In this document: piece by piece, positions 6,376-15,558 of the stretch | Numbering within the stretch: the stretch's first letter is position 1 | Layout: the number at the start of each line of letters is the position of its first letter | Assembly (NCBI GenBank): GCA_045660445.1 | Contig: JAZRDR010000006.1 | Location: 1 to 64,000, forward strand | From: Faeciplasma sp045660445 | GTDB taxonomy: Bacteria; Bacillota; Clostridia; Oscillospirales; Ruminococcaceae | DNA: 64,000 nt | Reading direction: 5' to 3' | Made by a program: the position numbers and the translations under genes | The notes under the pieces: model-generated | What the model was told of the DNA's origin: nothing | Databases searched by the model: none | What the model saw: only the letters and a program-made list of their open reading frames with translations

Positions 6376-6983
6376 TTGTAAGTAACAGTGTGTATCTTGG
6401 ATATATTACTTCCAGCTTCAACAGTTCAGTAGATATATTACCAATGAACACTTATGTAATAATCGAAAACGGTAGAGGATTCTACCGTGCTTCAAAGAAA
6501 ATACTTTCACAGCGTGTTTCAGACAAGGAAATACATTCATTTCTCAACTCAGTAACACACTCAAGAAACACATCCATCAGCAAAACATCATATCTTCACC
6601 TGATAGACCAGGCACATGAACTAACTCATAAGATTTTCGAAAGGATCAAAGAAAGCCAGAATCCGAACAATAACATCATCACAGAACTCGATTCCAAAAC
6701 TGCGTTACAGATAGACGCCTTAATATCTATGCTCGAAACGATAGACAATGCAAGAATTCATAAATCGAACTATTTTGATTCACGAGGAGCAAAGATGTGT
6801 CAAAAGCTGAAAAAGCTCAAAGAGCATAAAGGCATAGATATGTGGATCAGTGAGAAAACGTCTTCTACAGAAGTGAGATCCTCTCCGAAGAACTCGAATA
6901 AAGAATTGTACGACTTACTTTGGAACAAAGATTCTGCATTTGTATTATTGGAGGAGAGGGTAAATGATGGACAAACAATCTGA
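6372..6983 (+). CDS. Helicase-like companion protein (second half)
   Basis: A 203-residue soluble protein of unknown function, overlapping the preceding gene by 4 bp (ATGA). The middle is helical and charged. The C-terminus, KELYDLLWNKDSAFVLLEERVNDGQTI, recalls the DinG-family segment that reads xxLLWxKDxAxxLTSGTLxxxG, but the conserved SGT is absent and the protein stops there. The simplest reading is that this gene and the preceding one descend from a single DinG-like helicase that was split and lost its C-terminal RecA domain, while staying translationally coupled. An unrelated small accessory protein remains possible. Confidence 0.4.
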   Translation: MIVSNSVYLGYITSSFNSSVDILPMNTYVIIENGRGFYRASKKILSQRVSDKEIHSFLNSVTHSRNTSISKTSYLHLIDQAHELTHKIFERIKESQNPNNNIITELDSKTALQIDALISMLETIDNARIHKSNYFDSRGAKMCQKLKKLKEHKGIDMWISEKTSSTEVRSSPKNSNKELYDLLWNKDSAFVLLEERVNDGQTI

Positions 6984-7119
6984 TGTTAAAAACATAGCTT
7001 TCGAATACAGCGTATACATAATCAAAAAGCTCTTAACCATGGAGCTAATCAGCCAAGACGAATATGATCGCATAATGACGATATGCAAAAACCATTACCA
7101 CAATAAAATATGTGTCTAA
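6964..7119 (+). CDS. 51-residue protein preceding the recombinase genes
   Basis: A small protein with a strong ribosome site (GGAGGAGAGGG ahead of ATGATG at 6964). It overlaps the end of the preceding gene by 20 bp and ends 43 bp before the first recombinase frame. The sequence is helical with a C-terminal part LLTMELISQDEYDRIMTIC, resembling the short SHOCT-like helical pair (shape xLxxxGxIxxxEYxxxxxxL). Small proteins like this often sit directly ahead of recombinase clusters in clostridial elements. Its function is unknown; a role as a recombinase accessory factor is a guess. Confidence 0.6.
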   Translation: MMDKQSDVKNIAFEYSVYIIKKLLTMELISQDEYDRIMTICKNHYHNKICV

Positions 7120-7162
7120 AAAGATAACTTTTCAAATTTGAGCTGGATGTTTCTGTACTTAT

Positions 7163-8770
7163 GTGGTATTGTCTGTGTTGCAAAAACAAATGAAAGGATT
7201 GAGTGACATAAATATTGTAGACATTTCAATAACAGCTCCGCAAACAGAAGTAATTCTCTTAGCGGCATACTGCCGTGTATCCAGCGATTCTGACGATCAG
7301 CTTCACTCTTTTGCAGCACAAATAAGATACTACAAAGATTATGAAAGAAACCATCCCCAGTACAAGCTTGTAGATATCTATGCAGACGAAGGAATAACAG
7401 GAACTTGCATGGACAAGCGTGATGAGTTTTCCCGAATGATCAGTGATTGTAAAAAAGGGAAAATCAATAGAATAATCGTCAAGTCTGTTTCAAGATTTGC
7501 AAGAAATACAGAAGAACTGCTTATAACACTCCGACTGCTGAAAGATTTGAATGTGAGTGTGTATTTCGAAGAACAAGATATTGATACCGAAAAACTGAAT
7601 ATGGAAATGATTGTAACATTCCCCGGTATGGCCGCACAGCAAGAAAGCGAAGCCATATCGGGGAATATGCGTTGGAGCTATAAAAAACGAATGGAGTCAG
7701 GCGAATTCAACTGTTGCAGACCTGCGTACGGATACTCGTTATGTAACGGAAAGATCACAATTAACGAAGAAGAGGCCAACGTCGTAAGACGTATATTCAG
7801 TCTATTCCTAAACGGGATGGGAAAACAAAGAATCGCCAACTTACTGAACTCAGAAGGAATCCTAAACAGGTATTACAATCATAAGTGGTATGCATCGACA
7901 ATCAGATACATATTGACCAATGAAAGATATATAGGCGACTCACTGTTACAAAAGAAATATACAACCGATCATCTGCCATACAAGAAAATGAGAAACCACG
8001 GTGAAAGAGCACAGTACTACGTTGAAAACAGTCACTCCCCTATCGTTTCCAAGGAGACCTTCCATGCCGCTCAGGATCTTATAAAAGCAAAGGGACAAAA
8101 CCACTCATCACATAATCGATATCTGCTCTCCGGAATAATGCGATGCGCCTTTTGCGGTAAGACTTACAGAAGACAAATAATCAGAAATAAAGCATATTGG
8201 ACTTGCTCTTACCGCTCATCAGGTTCCGCAAGTTGCGATAACTTTCTGCTAAGAGAAGACCAGATATATGATGCTCATATGCTAATGCTAGACAAGCTCA
8301 TAACCTACAAAAAAGTTCTTATCGACTCTGCCATCAATCAGCTCAAAGAACTTCAAAGCAAAAGTGGAAACTGTTGCAGTGAAATCAGAAACATAGATAA
8401 ACAAATCGCTGATCTTTCAGCAAGACATTTGGTTGTAACAAGACTTCATACGGGCGGTGTGCTGAATGCTGCAGATTTTGCCGCACAATCTTCCGAGGTC
8501 GATAATAAACTAAAATCATTACGTTTCAAGCGACGAGAACTGTTAAACGAAAATGACAACGAAATGTATTTGGACGAACTATATGAATTAAGTAACATAC
8601 TGACCGAATACGGCGAAACACAAAGCTATACCACCCGCATAGATGAAGACTTACTCAATAATATAGCAACCGAAATAACGGTATACAAATCCGAAATAAC
8701 ATTCAAGCTGTTGGGTGGCATTGAATTCACAGAGATGATTATGCTTGAAAGGCAGGAAACAGCATCATGA
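7163..8770 (+). CDS. Large serine recombinase 1
   Basis: A 535-residue large serine recombinase. The N-terminal resolvase domain starts at AAYCRVSS with nucleophile Ser40 and contains YADEGITGT and KSVSRFARNT. The recombinase domain spans about residues 180-290, a zinc-ribbon about 325-365 (MRCAFCGKTY ... WTCSYRSSGSASC), and a coiled coil about 390-470. It performs site-specific excision and integration of the element. The start is uncertain: GTG 7163 and ATG 7190 are in frame but neither has a good ribosome site. It overlaps the next gene by 4 bp (ATGA). It is the first of three recombinase-type genes in tandem. Confidence 0.92.
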   Translation: MVLSVLQKQMKGLSDINIVDISITAPQTEVILLAAYCRVSSDSDDQLHSFAAQIRYYKDYERNHPQYKLVDIYADEGITGTCMDKRDEFSRMISDCKKGKINRIIVKSVSRFARNTEELLITLRLLKDLNVSVYFEEQDIDTEKLNMEMIVTFPGMAAQQESEAISGNMRWSYKKRMESGEFNCCRPAYGYSLCNGKITINEEEANVVRRIFSLFLNGMGKQRIANLLNSEGILNRYYNHKWYASTIRYILTNERYIGDSLLQKKYTTDHLPYKKMRNHGERAQYYVENSHSPIVSKETFHAAQDLIKAKGQNHSSHNRYLLSGIMRCAFCGKTYRRQIIRNKAYWTCSYRSSGSASCDNFLLREDQIYDAHMLMLDKLITYKKVLIDSAINQLKELQSKSGNCCSEIRNIDKQIADLSARHLVVTRLHTGGVLNAADFAAQSSEVDNKLKSLRFKRRELLNENDNEMYLDELYELSNILTEYGETQSYTTRIDEDLLNNIATEITVYKSEITFKLLGGIEFTEMIMLERQETAS

Positions 8771-9621
8771 GACACAGAAACATTTTATTCGGTTATCAGT
8801 ACCGTGAGGGAAAGATAGTAATCAACCCCAAAGAAGCATTGGCTGTAAAAAGAATATTCAATGATTATTTGAATGGATTATCTTTGCTATCAATCTCAGA
8901 AAGCCTTTCAAAAGAGAATATAGAGTACATATCCGGTTCCTGCAATTGGAACAAAGCAAGACTTATGAGAATGCTCGAGGATGTGAGGTATATAGGAAAC
9001 GATCAATACCCTGCCATAATAGACTGCGATATATTCAGTAGAATTGCCATTATAAAATCGCAAAGATGTACCACCAAAACTGCTCGCTCTAAATCTGAAC
9101 GTATAGGAGCAGATATCAAGGTCAACTGCCACAAGTGCGGAGAAAAGATGAAGAGATATCACAATATCAAGTGTAAGTGTCCCGAATACTGGTTATGCCA
9201 AAGTTGCAAAGAACGGATTTCAATATCCGATTCTGAGCTATTGGAAAATATAACGGCTTGCCTCAATAGCATTATACAGAATCCAAATCTCATCAATGAA
9301 GGAGCCGTGCCTCAGATTTGCCGGTGCGCTGATATTATGCAGATTGAGAATGCCATTTCGAGAGAACTTGAAAACGTGTCTGTTGACAGAGAAAAAGTAA
9401 GATCATTGATCTGCAATCTAGCATCCGTAAAATACTCAAAGATAGATAACACGCATTTTATATCCAAAAAACTAAAAGCGGAATTTGAGCAATCAAATCC
9501 GCTTTCTTCATTTTCTAAAGAGTTATTTAAAAGAGTTGCTAAAGGAATAACGCTTAGGCCTGACTGTTCAGTTACAATAATTCTCCAAAACGGTCAAAGC
9601 ATAAACAAGGAGTCACACTGA
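8767..9621 (+). CDS. Serine-recombinase-like protein lacking the catalytic domain
   Basis: A 284-residue protein that begins directly in the recombinase DNA-binding domain (FGYQYREGKIVINPKEALAVKRIF, then a block ending DVRYIGN). It continues through a zinc-ribbon (VNCHKCGEKMKR ... CPEYWLCQSCKE, residues ~118-150) and a helical C-terminus. The resolvase domain with its serine nucleophile is absent, and the gene starts with its own ATG overlapping the previous stop, so it is a stable gene and not a chance truncation. It probably acts with the flanking recombinases as a DNA-binding or directionality partner. That role is inferred from its position. Confidence 0.85.
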   Translation: MRHRNILFGYQYREGKIVINPKEALAVKRIFNDYLNGLSLLSISESLSKENIEYISGSCNWNKARLMRMLEDVRYIGNDQYPAIIDCDIFSRIAIIKSQRCTTKTARSKSERIGADIKVNCHKCGEKMKRYHNIKCKCPEYWLCQSCKERISISDSELLENITACLNSIIQNPNLINEGAVPQICRCADIMQIENAISRELENVSVDREKVRSLICNLASVKYSKIDNTHFISKKLKAEFEQSNPLSSFSKELFKRVAKGITLRPDCSVTIILQNGQSINKESH

Positions 9622-9622
9622 T

Positions 9623-11260
9623 ATGACAACTACACAGACAATTCCTCAAAAGACGGTAAGAATTATTCCTGCAAAAGTAGATGTGCAAAAAGAAATAAGC
9701 AATACATATCGCCAACTTCGGGTTGCCGCATACTGCCGAGTATCGACAAAAGAAGAGGAACAGCTCAACAGTTACGATGTTCAGAAAAGATACTATACCG
9801 AGAAAATAAATAGCGAACCTAAATGGTCTCTGGTAGGGATATTCGCCGATAAAGGCATAACCGGTACAAGTGTTAAAAAGCGTGATGAGTTCAATAAACT
9901 AATGCGTATATGTAAACAGGGCAAGGTTGATATGATTATAACAAAATCGATCAGCAGATTTGCCCGAAACACAGTAGACTGCTTACAGTATGTACGAATG
10001 CTCAAAGATATAGGCGTTGATGTTTACTTTGAAGAACAAGGAATTCATAGCACTCAACCAGGAGCAGAGTTTTACATTACAATATACGGTTCTATCGCTC
10101 AGAGCGAATCAGAAAACATATCCGCAAATGTACGGTGGGGCAAGGCGCAAAGCGCAAAAGAAGGCAACGTTACATTTCACTACAGTAGATTCCTAGGTTA
10201 TAGAAAAGGCTCGGACGGACAACCTGAAATAGTACCTGAACAGGCTGCTATAATAAAAAGAATATATGACAGTTTCTTATCCGGCGACAGTATGGCCGGC
10301 ATAGCTGATAGTCTTAATAAAGACGGCATTCCCACGGTAACAGGTAAAGGAAAATGGGAAAGAGGAACTATACAGTCCATTCTGACAAATGAAAAATATA
10401 AGGGTGATGCGATACTTAACAAAACATATATCGTAGACTGTATCTCCAAGAAAGTGAAAATAAACAACGGAGAGCGCCCGAAATATTATGTAGAAAACAA
10501 TCATCCTGCAATAATAGACTCGGTTACATTTGGAAAGGTTCAAGAAGAGCTTGCAAGAAGAAACAGCAAGCGGAAGGTTAAGCAAATAGGTACAACGACC
10601 GTAAGCGGAAAGTATTCAAGCAAGTATGCTCTAACGGAACTGCTCATATGCGGAGAGTGCGGTACCCCGTACAGAAGATGCACGTGGACAATAAACAGAG
10701 AGAAGAAAATAGTATGGCGATGCATAAGCCGATTAGATTACGGTAAAAAGTACTGCCATACTTCCCCAAGCATAGAAGAAGGCAAGTTACAGCAAGCGAT
10801 TATGAGGGCAATAATGACAGTCGCTTCTCAGAATTCAGAAATATGGGATACACTAAAGCTTCACATAAGTATGGGGCTTAACGCGAATGGTAATGAAGAC
10901 AACTTCCTTGATATCCAAGTGAGAATCGCAGAGATAGATTCCGAATTCGCTAAAATGCTAAGCGCCGTATCCACAGATACAGTAGATATTTTTGATGAAG
11001 CAAGGGCGACCGCTTTGATGCTTGAAAAGAATCAGCTCCAAAAACAACTTGATGAATACTTAGAACAAAGCAAAGAACGCGAATCCGCACAGTCAAGAGT
11101 GGATGACATATTCTCTGTACTGAAAGAGATAAGAAATCAGCCGTTAGAGTATGATGATAAGCTTGTGCGAAAACTGCTTGGATGCGTGGTTGTAGAGAGC
11201 AAGGAACAAGTGAAAGTGGTGTTTAAAGGAGGGATGGAGGTTGAGGAGGAACTAATATAA
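9623..11260 (+). CDS. Large serine recombinase 3
   Basis: A 545-residue large serine recombinase: resolvase domain with nucleophile Ser41 in AAYCRVSTKEEEQ, IFADKGITGT and KSISRFARNT; recombinase domain (~185-300); zinc-ribbon LLICGECGTPYRR with WRC...KKYC (~345-390); and a coiled coil to the C-terminus. AAGGAG lies 11 nt upstream of the ATG. It follows recombinase 2 with a one-base gap and closes the cassette. Gaps and overlaps of this size imply one transcript for all three genes. No terminator hairpin was found directly after it; the element end may lie in the 385-bp gap that follows. Confidence 0.92.
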   Translation: MTTTQTIPQKTVRIIPAKVDVQKEISNTYRQLRVAAYCRVSTKEEEQLNSYDVQKRYYTEKINSEPKWSLVGIFADKGITGTSVKKRDEFNKLMRICKQGKVDMIITKSISRFARNTVDCLQYVRMLKDIGVDVYFEEQGIHSTQPGAEFYITIYGSIAQSESENISANVRWGKAQSAKEGNVTFHYSRFLGYRKGSDGQPEIVPEQAAIIKRIYDSFLSGDSMAGIADSLNKDGIPTVTGKGKWERGTIQSILTNEKYKGDAILNKTYIVDCISKKVKINNGERPKYYVENNHPAIIDSVTFGKVQEELARRNSKRKVKQIGTTTVSGKYSSKYALTELLICGECGTPYRRCTWTINREKKIVWRCISRLDYGKKYCHTSPSIEEGKLQQAIMRAIMTVASQNSEIWDTLKLHISMGLNANGNEDNFLDIQVRIAEIDSEFAKMLSAVSTDTVDIFDEARATALMLEKNQLQKQLDEYLEQSKERESAQSRVDDIFSVLKEIRNQPLEYDDKLVRKLLGCVVVESKEQVKVVFKGGMEVEEELI

Positions 11261-11573
11261 GTATTAATCCATTAGCGCTCAAGAACGTTCTCCGTCAAGA
11301 TTCTTAGTTAATATAGTATAAAGCTCGATTTACATCCCGAAAAACAGCTATAACCTTTTCAATGTATTCTTGTTACAATTTAATCATGAGATAAAAACAC
11401 TTTAAAGATAATACTTATATCGATTAATTCTATAAATACGTTTTGAACGTCATATTTCAACTCATAATAACTTGTTTTTCATTTCCATTTAGAAATTATA
11501 TGATTCCTCCTTTGGATAATCTCACAAGTATACAGATACTAACTGCAAGTAGCGCATAAAATATAATTAGTAA
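11261..11573. other. AT-rich gap after the recombinases, possible element end
   Basis: No gene, RNA or clear hairpin was recognised in these ~310 bases. The position, directly after the last recombinase and before a defence-type operon with its own promoter, makes it a candidate for an attachment site or a past element boundary. I found no duplicated att core by eye. Confidence 0.3.
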
Positions 11574-11619
11574 ATTTTGTCCCAAAACTATTGATTTTGT
11601 CCCGATATCGTGATATAAT
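11574..11619 (+). promoter_or_regulatory. Promoter with direct repeats ahead of the IetAS-like operon
   Basis: TTGATT (11591-11596) and TATAAT (11614-11619) with a 17-bp spacer form a good vegetative promoter 27 bp before the ATG. Two exact 10-bp direct repeats ATTTTGTCCC (11574-11583 and 11594-11603) are spaced 20 bp apart, two helical turns. The second overlaps the -35 box and spacer, where a bound protein would repress. Confidence 0.6.
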
Positions 11620-11645
11620 ACGAAATAGACAAGGAGGAAGATGCG

Positions 11646-12713
11646 ATGAAAAAGCAAAACGTACTAAACTTAATTAAATATCATGTTGAAAAAAATGAAA
11701 ACTCCTTTAGAAATGAAGCTATTAATATAGCTAGATACTTTGACAGTATCGGAGATGACCAACTGGCAGAGTATATTATGGGATTAATAGCAGAATCAAA
11801 TATGTATACCCCACAAGGCAGCGATTTTGAAAGTGAATTCTTGAAGCAGATTGATACTCGGATAATGGATCCGCTGAATCTTCCAACAGATATTTCCGAA
11901 GATGTCAAAGGAATAATCAATGCAGTAAACCATAACATAGGCATCAATAAATTTTTGTTTGAAGGATTTCCCGGTAGCGGAAAAACCGAGGCGGCAAAGC
12001 ATGTTGCGCGTTTGTTAGATAGAACTTTATTTTGCGTTGATTTTGATAATTTAATTGATAGCAAATTGGGTCAAACAAACAAAAACATTTCTCTGATCTT
12101 TAACGAAATCAATATGATACCGCATGCCAATAAAGCGGTTGTTTTATTTGATGAGATTGATGTAATTGCTCTTGACAGAATAAATTCAAATGACGTCAGA
12201 GAAATGGGCCGTGTTACTTCAACAATATTAAGAGAGTTTGATAGATTAACGGACTTAAATAAAGAGATTGTAATCATAGCCACAACAAATCTTTATTCTA
12301 ATTTTGATAAAGCACTCATCAGACGTTTCGATGCAGTTATTAACTTTAACAGATACAGCAAAGAAGATTTGATCGAAGTAGCCGAATTTTATTTTTCTTC
12401 GTTTGTTAAGAATTTCAAAGGTGTTTCTAAAGATATTAGACTGTTTAGAAAGATTCTAACTGTTGCACCGGAACTTCCTTATCCCGGAGAACTAAAAAAT
12501 ATTATCAAAACTTCTTTAGCATTTAGTGATGTTAATTTAGAACATGATTATTTAAGACGACTTTATAATAATTTGATTGGCGAATTAGAAAAAACAGATA
12601 TTACTCAACTCTATGAAAAGGGATTCACCGTAAGAGAAATTGAAAAATTAAAAGGCGAATCCAAAAGCTCTGTTTCTCGAAAATTGAACAAGGAGGATGA
12701 ATCGGATGAATAA
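11646..12713 (+). CDS. AAA ATPase, IetA-like defence component
   Basis: A 355-residue AAA ATPase. Walker A is GFPGSGKT (107-114) and Walker B VVLFDEID (165-172). Sensor-like IIATTN and an arginine pair in ALIRRFD follow. The last 35 residues (GFTVREIEKLKGESKSSVSR) look like a small helix-turn-helix. Start ATG 11646 has AAGGAGG 8 nt upstream. It overlaps the subtilase gene by 8 bp, so the two are a translationally coupled pair. An AAA ATPase with a cytosolic S8 protease matches the IetAS antiphage architecture; the assignment rests on the domain pair, not on a sequence comparison. Without that context it would be annotated only as an AAA ATPase. Confidence 0.85.
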   Translation: MKKQNVLNLIKYHVEKNENSFRNEAINIARYFDSIGDDQLAEYIMGLIAESNMYTPQGSDFESEFLKQIDTRIMDPLNLPTDISEDVKGIINAVNHNIGINKFLFEGFPGSGKTEAAKHVARLLDRTLFCVDFDNLIDSKLGQTNKNISLIFNEINMIPHANKAVVLFDEIDVIALDRINSNDVREMGRVTSTILREFDRLTDLNKEIVIIATTNLYSNFDKALIRRFDAVINFNRYSKEDLIEVAEFYFSSFVKNFKGVSKDIRLFRKILTVAPELPYPGELKNIIKTSLAFSDVNLEHDYLRRLYNNLIGELEKTDITQLYEKGFTVREIEKLKGESKSSVSRKLNKEDESDE

Positions 12714-14943
12714 TATGCTTGAGCTGAAGGGAAAGCGTTTTGTTCAGGCGGCAAAACGCCCTGGTTCAGGTGGAGCCGCTATGAATAGCAAATCCTTGGT
12801 TACAAATGAGCATCTGCTCAAACTGACAGCAAAATTGCAACAAATAAAACAATTCTGGGAACAAGAGCAAAAACCATTTCACGGTGTTTTGATTAGTGTC
12901 CATTACAACAAAATAGTTGCAAAGTCTAATCGTATTGCTGGATTGTTCAAAGGTGAAGATTCGAATTTGGCAATAGTTGGTGCAAAATTTAACAAAGAGA
13001 AGACCAAGCATATTATCACATATTTCTTGGATTCATACGATCTTGATACAACAATCAATTCGTTGCTGATAGCAAACGAAATTGTTCGTTCTCTATTCAA
13101 AGACGGGATTACTAAAGCGGTATTTGATAACAGCAAGGCTTTGTTTAATAAAATCAATACCAAAATGCATCACATGTCAAAATCGGCATTTAGGCAAGTA
13201 ATTGCGGATGTTTCTTATATTGAAGACTTTGAAGTTGAAAGAGCGCCTCAACAATTCAAAGAAAGCATTATTACGCTTTATGATACCAAGATGGACACTC
13301 AGCTTCTGTTCAAAAATATAGGTATTGATATTCTGTCAAGCCGTATTCTGGACAACAGAACTGTTTTCTTAGACGAAAATCAAGCTAAAATACTATACGA
13401 GAAAGCTCCTTATCTTGTTGCTATGGCAACGGAAAACTTATTAGATCTTTCTCCGGAAGACTTTATAGGCGGTTATGACGATGGAATGATTCATATTCCA
13501 AGTCCGTCTATTGAGCCTACAATCGGCGTAATTGACACCTTATTTGATGAAAGGGTGTATTTCAACGAGTGGGTAGAATACTATGATATGGTCGATGATG
13601 CTATTCCCAAAACCTCTAGAGATTATCGTCATGGAACTGCGGTTTCATCAATAATTGTTGACGGACCTCGCTTGAATCCGTGGCTGAATGATGGCTGCGG
13701 AAGATTTCAAGTTCGTCATTTCGGTGTTGCGACTGCTTCACAGTTCTCTTCATTCACCATAATCAAACATATCAAAAGAATTATCGCAGAAAACAAAGAT
13801 ATAAAAGTCTGGAATATTTCTCTTGGCAGCGACAAGGAAGTGAATGACAATTTTATATCTGCAGAAGCCGCCATCCTTGATCAAATACAATATGAAAACG
13901 ACGTGATTTTTGTTGTTGCCGGCACTAATAAGCCTAATGATAGCGTTGTAAAAATCGGTTCTCCTGCGGATTCAATCAATAGTATGGTCGTAAACGCAGT
14001 CGCCAAAAGTGGTTTGTCGACAAGATACTCCAGAAAAGGGTTGGCTCTTTCGTTCTTTGCTAAACCCGATGTAAGTTATTACGGAGGTAGCGAGGAACAA
14101 TACATTTGTGTTTGTGAGCCTTTGGGTGCTGCCAACGTTGCAGGAACCTCGTACGCTGCTCCTTGGATTGCCCGAAAATTAGCCTATCTTATCAATGTTT
14201 TGGGCTTCAATCGAGAAATTGCGAAAGCGATGATTATCGACTCGGCCCGAGCATGGAATGAGGCTCCGACACCCGAAGAAGTGGCTCTATACGGTCATGG
14301 CGTTGTACCGATCAAGATTGAGGACATTGTTCAAACTAAAGACGATGAGATAAAGTTTGTTGTCACAGACATAAGTGAAAAATGGAACACCTATAACTAT
14401 GATTTTCCCATTCCTATGCAAGATGATAAATACCCATATGTAGCAAGAGCTACTATGTGTTATTTCCCGATTTGTGATAGAACGCAGGGCGTTGATTATA
14501 CAAACACGGAATTGAATCTGCATTTTGGTAGAATCAAAGACGATGGAAAGTTATACGAAATCAATGATGACAAGCAGAACCCTGACGAAGATGTGGTCGG
14601 TGCAAGAAGCTATATTCTTGAGGGTGAAGCAAGAGAGAGATTCCGAAAATGGGATAATGTAAAATATATTTGCGAAAAGCCAACCAATGACAAGCACGCC
14701 AAAAAATCTTACAAGAACAAGAACTGGGGCATGGAGATAAAAACCAACAATCGATTAGACCCCCAAGACGGAGTGGGGATACGGTTTGGCATTGTTGTCA
14801 CATTGAAAGAAATCAATGGTGTAAACAGAATAGATGAATTCGTTAAAAACTGCCATCTTAACGGATGGTTGGTTAACACTATCGATATTCAGAATCGCAT
14901 CGATATTCATGAGAAAATTAATGAAGAAGTCGTTTTCGATTGA
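12706..14943 (+). CDS. Subtilisin-like serine protease, IetS-like defence component
   Basis: A 745-residue S8-family protease without a signal peptide, so cytosolic. The catalytic triad is visible as Asp277 (TIGVIDT), His309 (DYRHGTAVSS) and Ser482 (AGTSYAAPW). About 270 residues precede the protease domain and ~200 follow it, as expected of this group. The start is the ATG at 12706, nine bases after AGGAGG; the in-frame ATG at 12697 touches that site. It overlaps the ATPase stop by 8 bp. In IetAS-type systems the ATPase is thought to control the protease on phage infection; the trigger and substrate here are unknown. A hairpin terminator follows at 15083. Confidence 0.85.
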   Translation: MNNMLELKGKRFVQAAKRPGSGGAAMNSKSLVTNEHLLKLTAKLQQIKQFWEQEQKPFHGVLISVHYNKIVAKSNRIAGLFKGEDSNLAIVGAKFNKEKTKHIITYFLDSYDLDTTINSLLIANEIVRSLFKDGITKAVFDNSKALFNKINTKMHHMSKSAFRQVIADVSYIEDFEVERAPQQFKESIITLYDTKMDTQLLFKNIGIDILSSRILDNRTVFLDENQAKILYEKAPYLVAMATENLLDLSPEDFIGGYDDGMIHIPSPSIEPTIGVIDTLFDERVYFNEWVEYYDMVDDAIPKTSRDYRHGTAVSSIIVDGPRLNPWLNDGCGRFQVRHFGVATASQFSSFTIIKHIKRIIAENKDIKVWNISLGSDKEVNDNFISAEAAILDQIQYENDVIFVVAGTNKPNDSVVKIGSPADSINSMVVNAVAKSGLSTRYSRKGLALSFFAKPDVSYYGGSEEQYICVCEPLGAANVAGTSYAAPWIARKLAYLINVLGFNREIAKAMIIDSARAWNEAPTPEEVALYGHGVVPIKIEDIVQTKDDEIKFVVTDISEKWNTYNYDFPIPMQDDKYPYVARATMCYFPICDRTQGVDYTNTELNLHFGRIKDDGKLYEINDDKQNPDEDVVGARSYILEGEARERFRKWDNVKYICEKPTNDKHAKKSYKNKNWGMEIKTNNRLDPQDGVGIRFGIVVTLKEINGVNRIDEFVKNCHLNGWLVNTIDIQNRIDIHEKINEEVVFD

Positions 14944-15322
14944 TTATACTATTCGTCGCAAATTGTACAAAGCCTTGAGATTTTAAACCATTCTGCTTAA
15001 TTAATGTGTTTTTCAATATTACACAATAGCCAACTCGTCCATAAATTTAGTGCTGATTCATGCGACAAAATATAGACAATTTAACGGCGCTGATACTAAA
15101 TCACCGCCGTTTCGCTTTTTTCATTCTCTATACCCACGATATAGACAGCTGCTGGGCATATATAACCGCCTTTCTTACTCAAATCAGCGAAAAAGCAGTC
15201 TTACAAACACTGGTTATACTTCACGTTCTCTGTTACTGTTCAAATAGAGATGCCACTAGCTGTTTACAGTAAAAAGAACGCCTCACACAAATGATGCTCC
15301 CAAACAGCCATACGAATTTGCA
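14944..15322. other. Gene-poor gap after the subtilase
   Basis: Apart from the terminator at 15083-15121 I see nothing supportable here. Two overlapping plus-strand frames of 65-70 codons (15050-15272) lack ribosome sites and recognisable sequence, and look fortuitous or decayed. Confidence 0.4.
15083..15121 (+). terminator. Terminator downstream of the subtilase
   Basis: AACGGCG (15083-15089) pairs with CGCCGTT (15105-15111), followed by TCGCTTTTTT. It lies 140 bp past the protease stop and probably ends that operon. Confidence 0.6.
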
Positions 15323-15526
15323 TTAGGTGAACTCAAGCTTTCCGGTACCACAAATCGGCATCTCAATAGAACGGTTGTAATTCTCAACAGTACAAATCTC
15401 TTTGACGGTAATGGCGCGAGACACAACAATCCCATTTTCGGAAATAGTAGCCTGAATAGCTTCTTGAACAAGCTTTTTTTTACGTCCATTTCGACGTAAT
15501 CTTCTTTTAATAATACGATTAACCAT
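15323..15526 (-). CDS. Small basic protein of unknown function
   Basis: A 67-residue frame with a very basic N-terminus (VNRIIKRRLRRNGRKKKLVQ) and a plausible ribosome site (TAGGTGA about 7 nt before the ATG at 15526). It lies 32 bp downstream of the two-TM protein gene on the same strand, so the two may be co-transcribed. I recognise no family. A basic peptide next to a membrane protein in a defence island could be a regulator or DNA/RNA-binding partner, but it may also be a remnant. Confidence 0.4.
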   Translation of the reverse strand: MVNRIIKRRLRRNGRKKKLVQEAIQATISENGIVVSRAITVKEICTVENYNRSIEMPICGTGKLEFT

Positions 15527-15558
15527 ACAAATTCACCTACAATATATTATGCGATAAA

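Noticed and set aside
15050..15272. Two overlapping plus-strand frames of 65 and 70 codons.
   Set aside because: No ribosome site, no family resemblance, and they contain the terminator of the subtilase gene.
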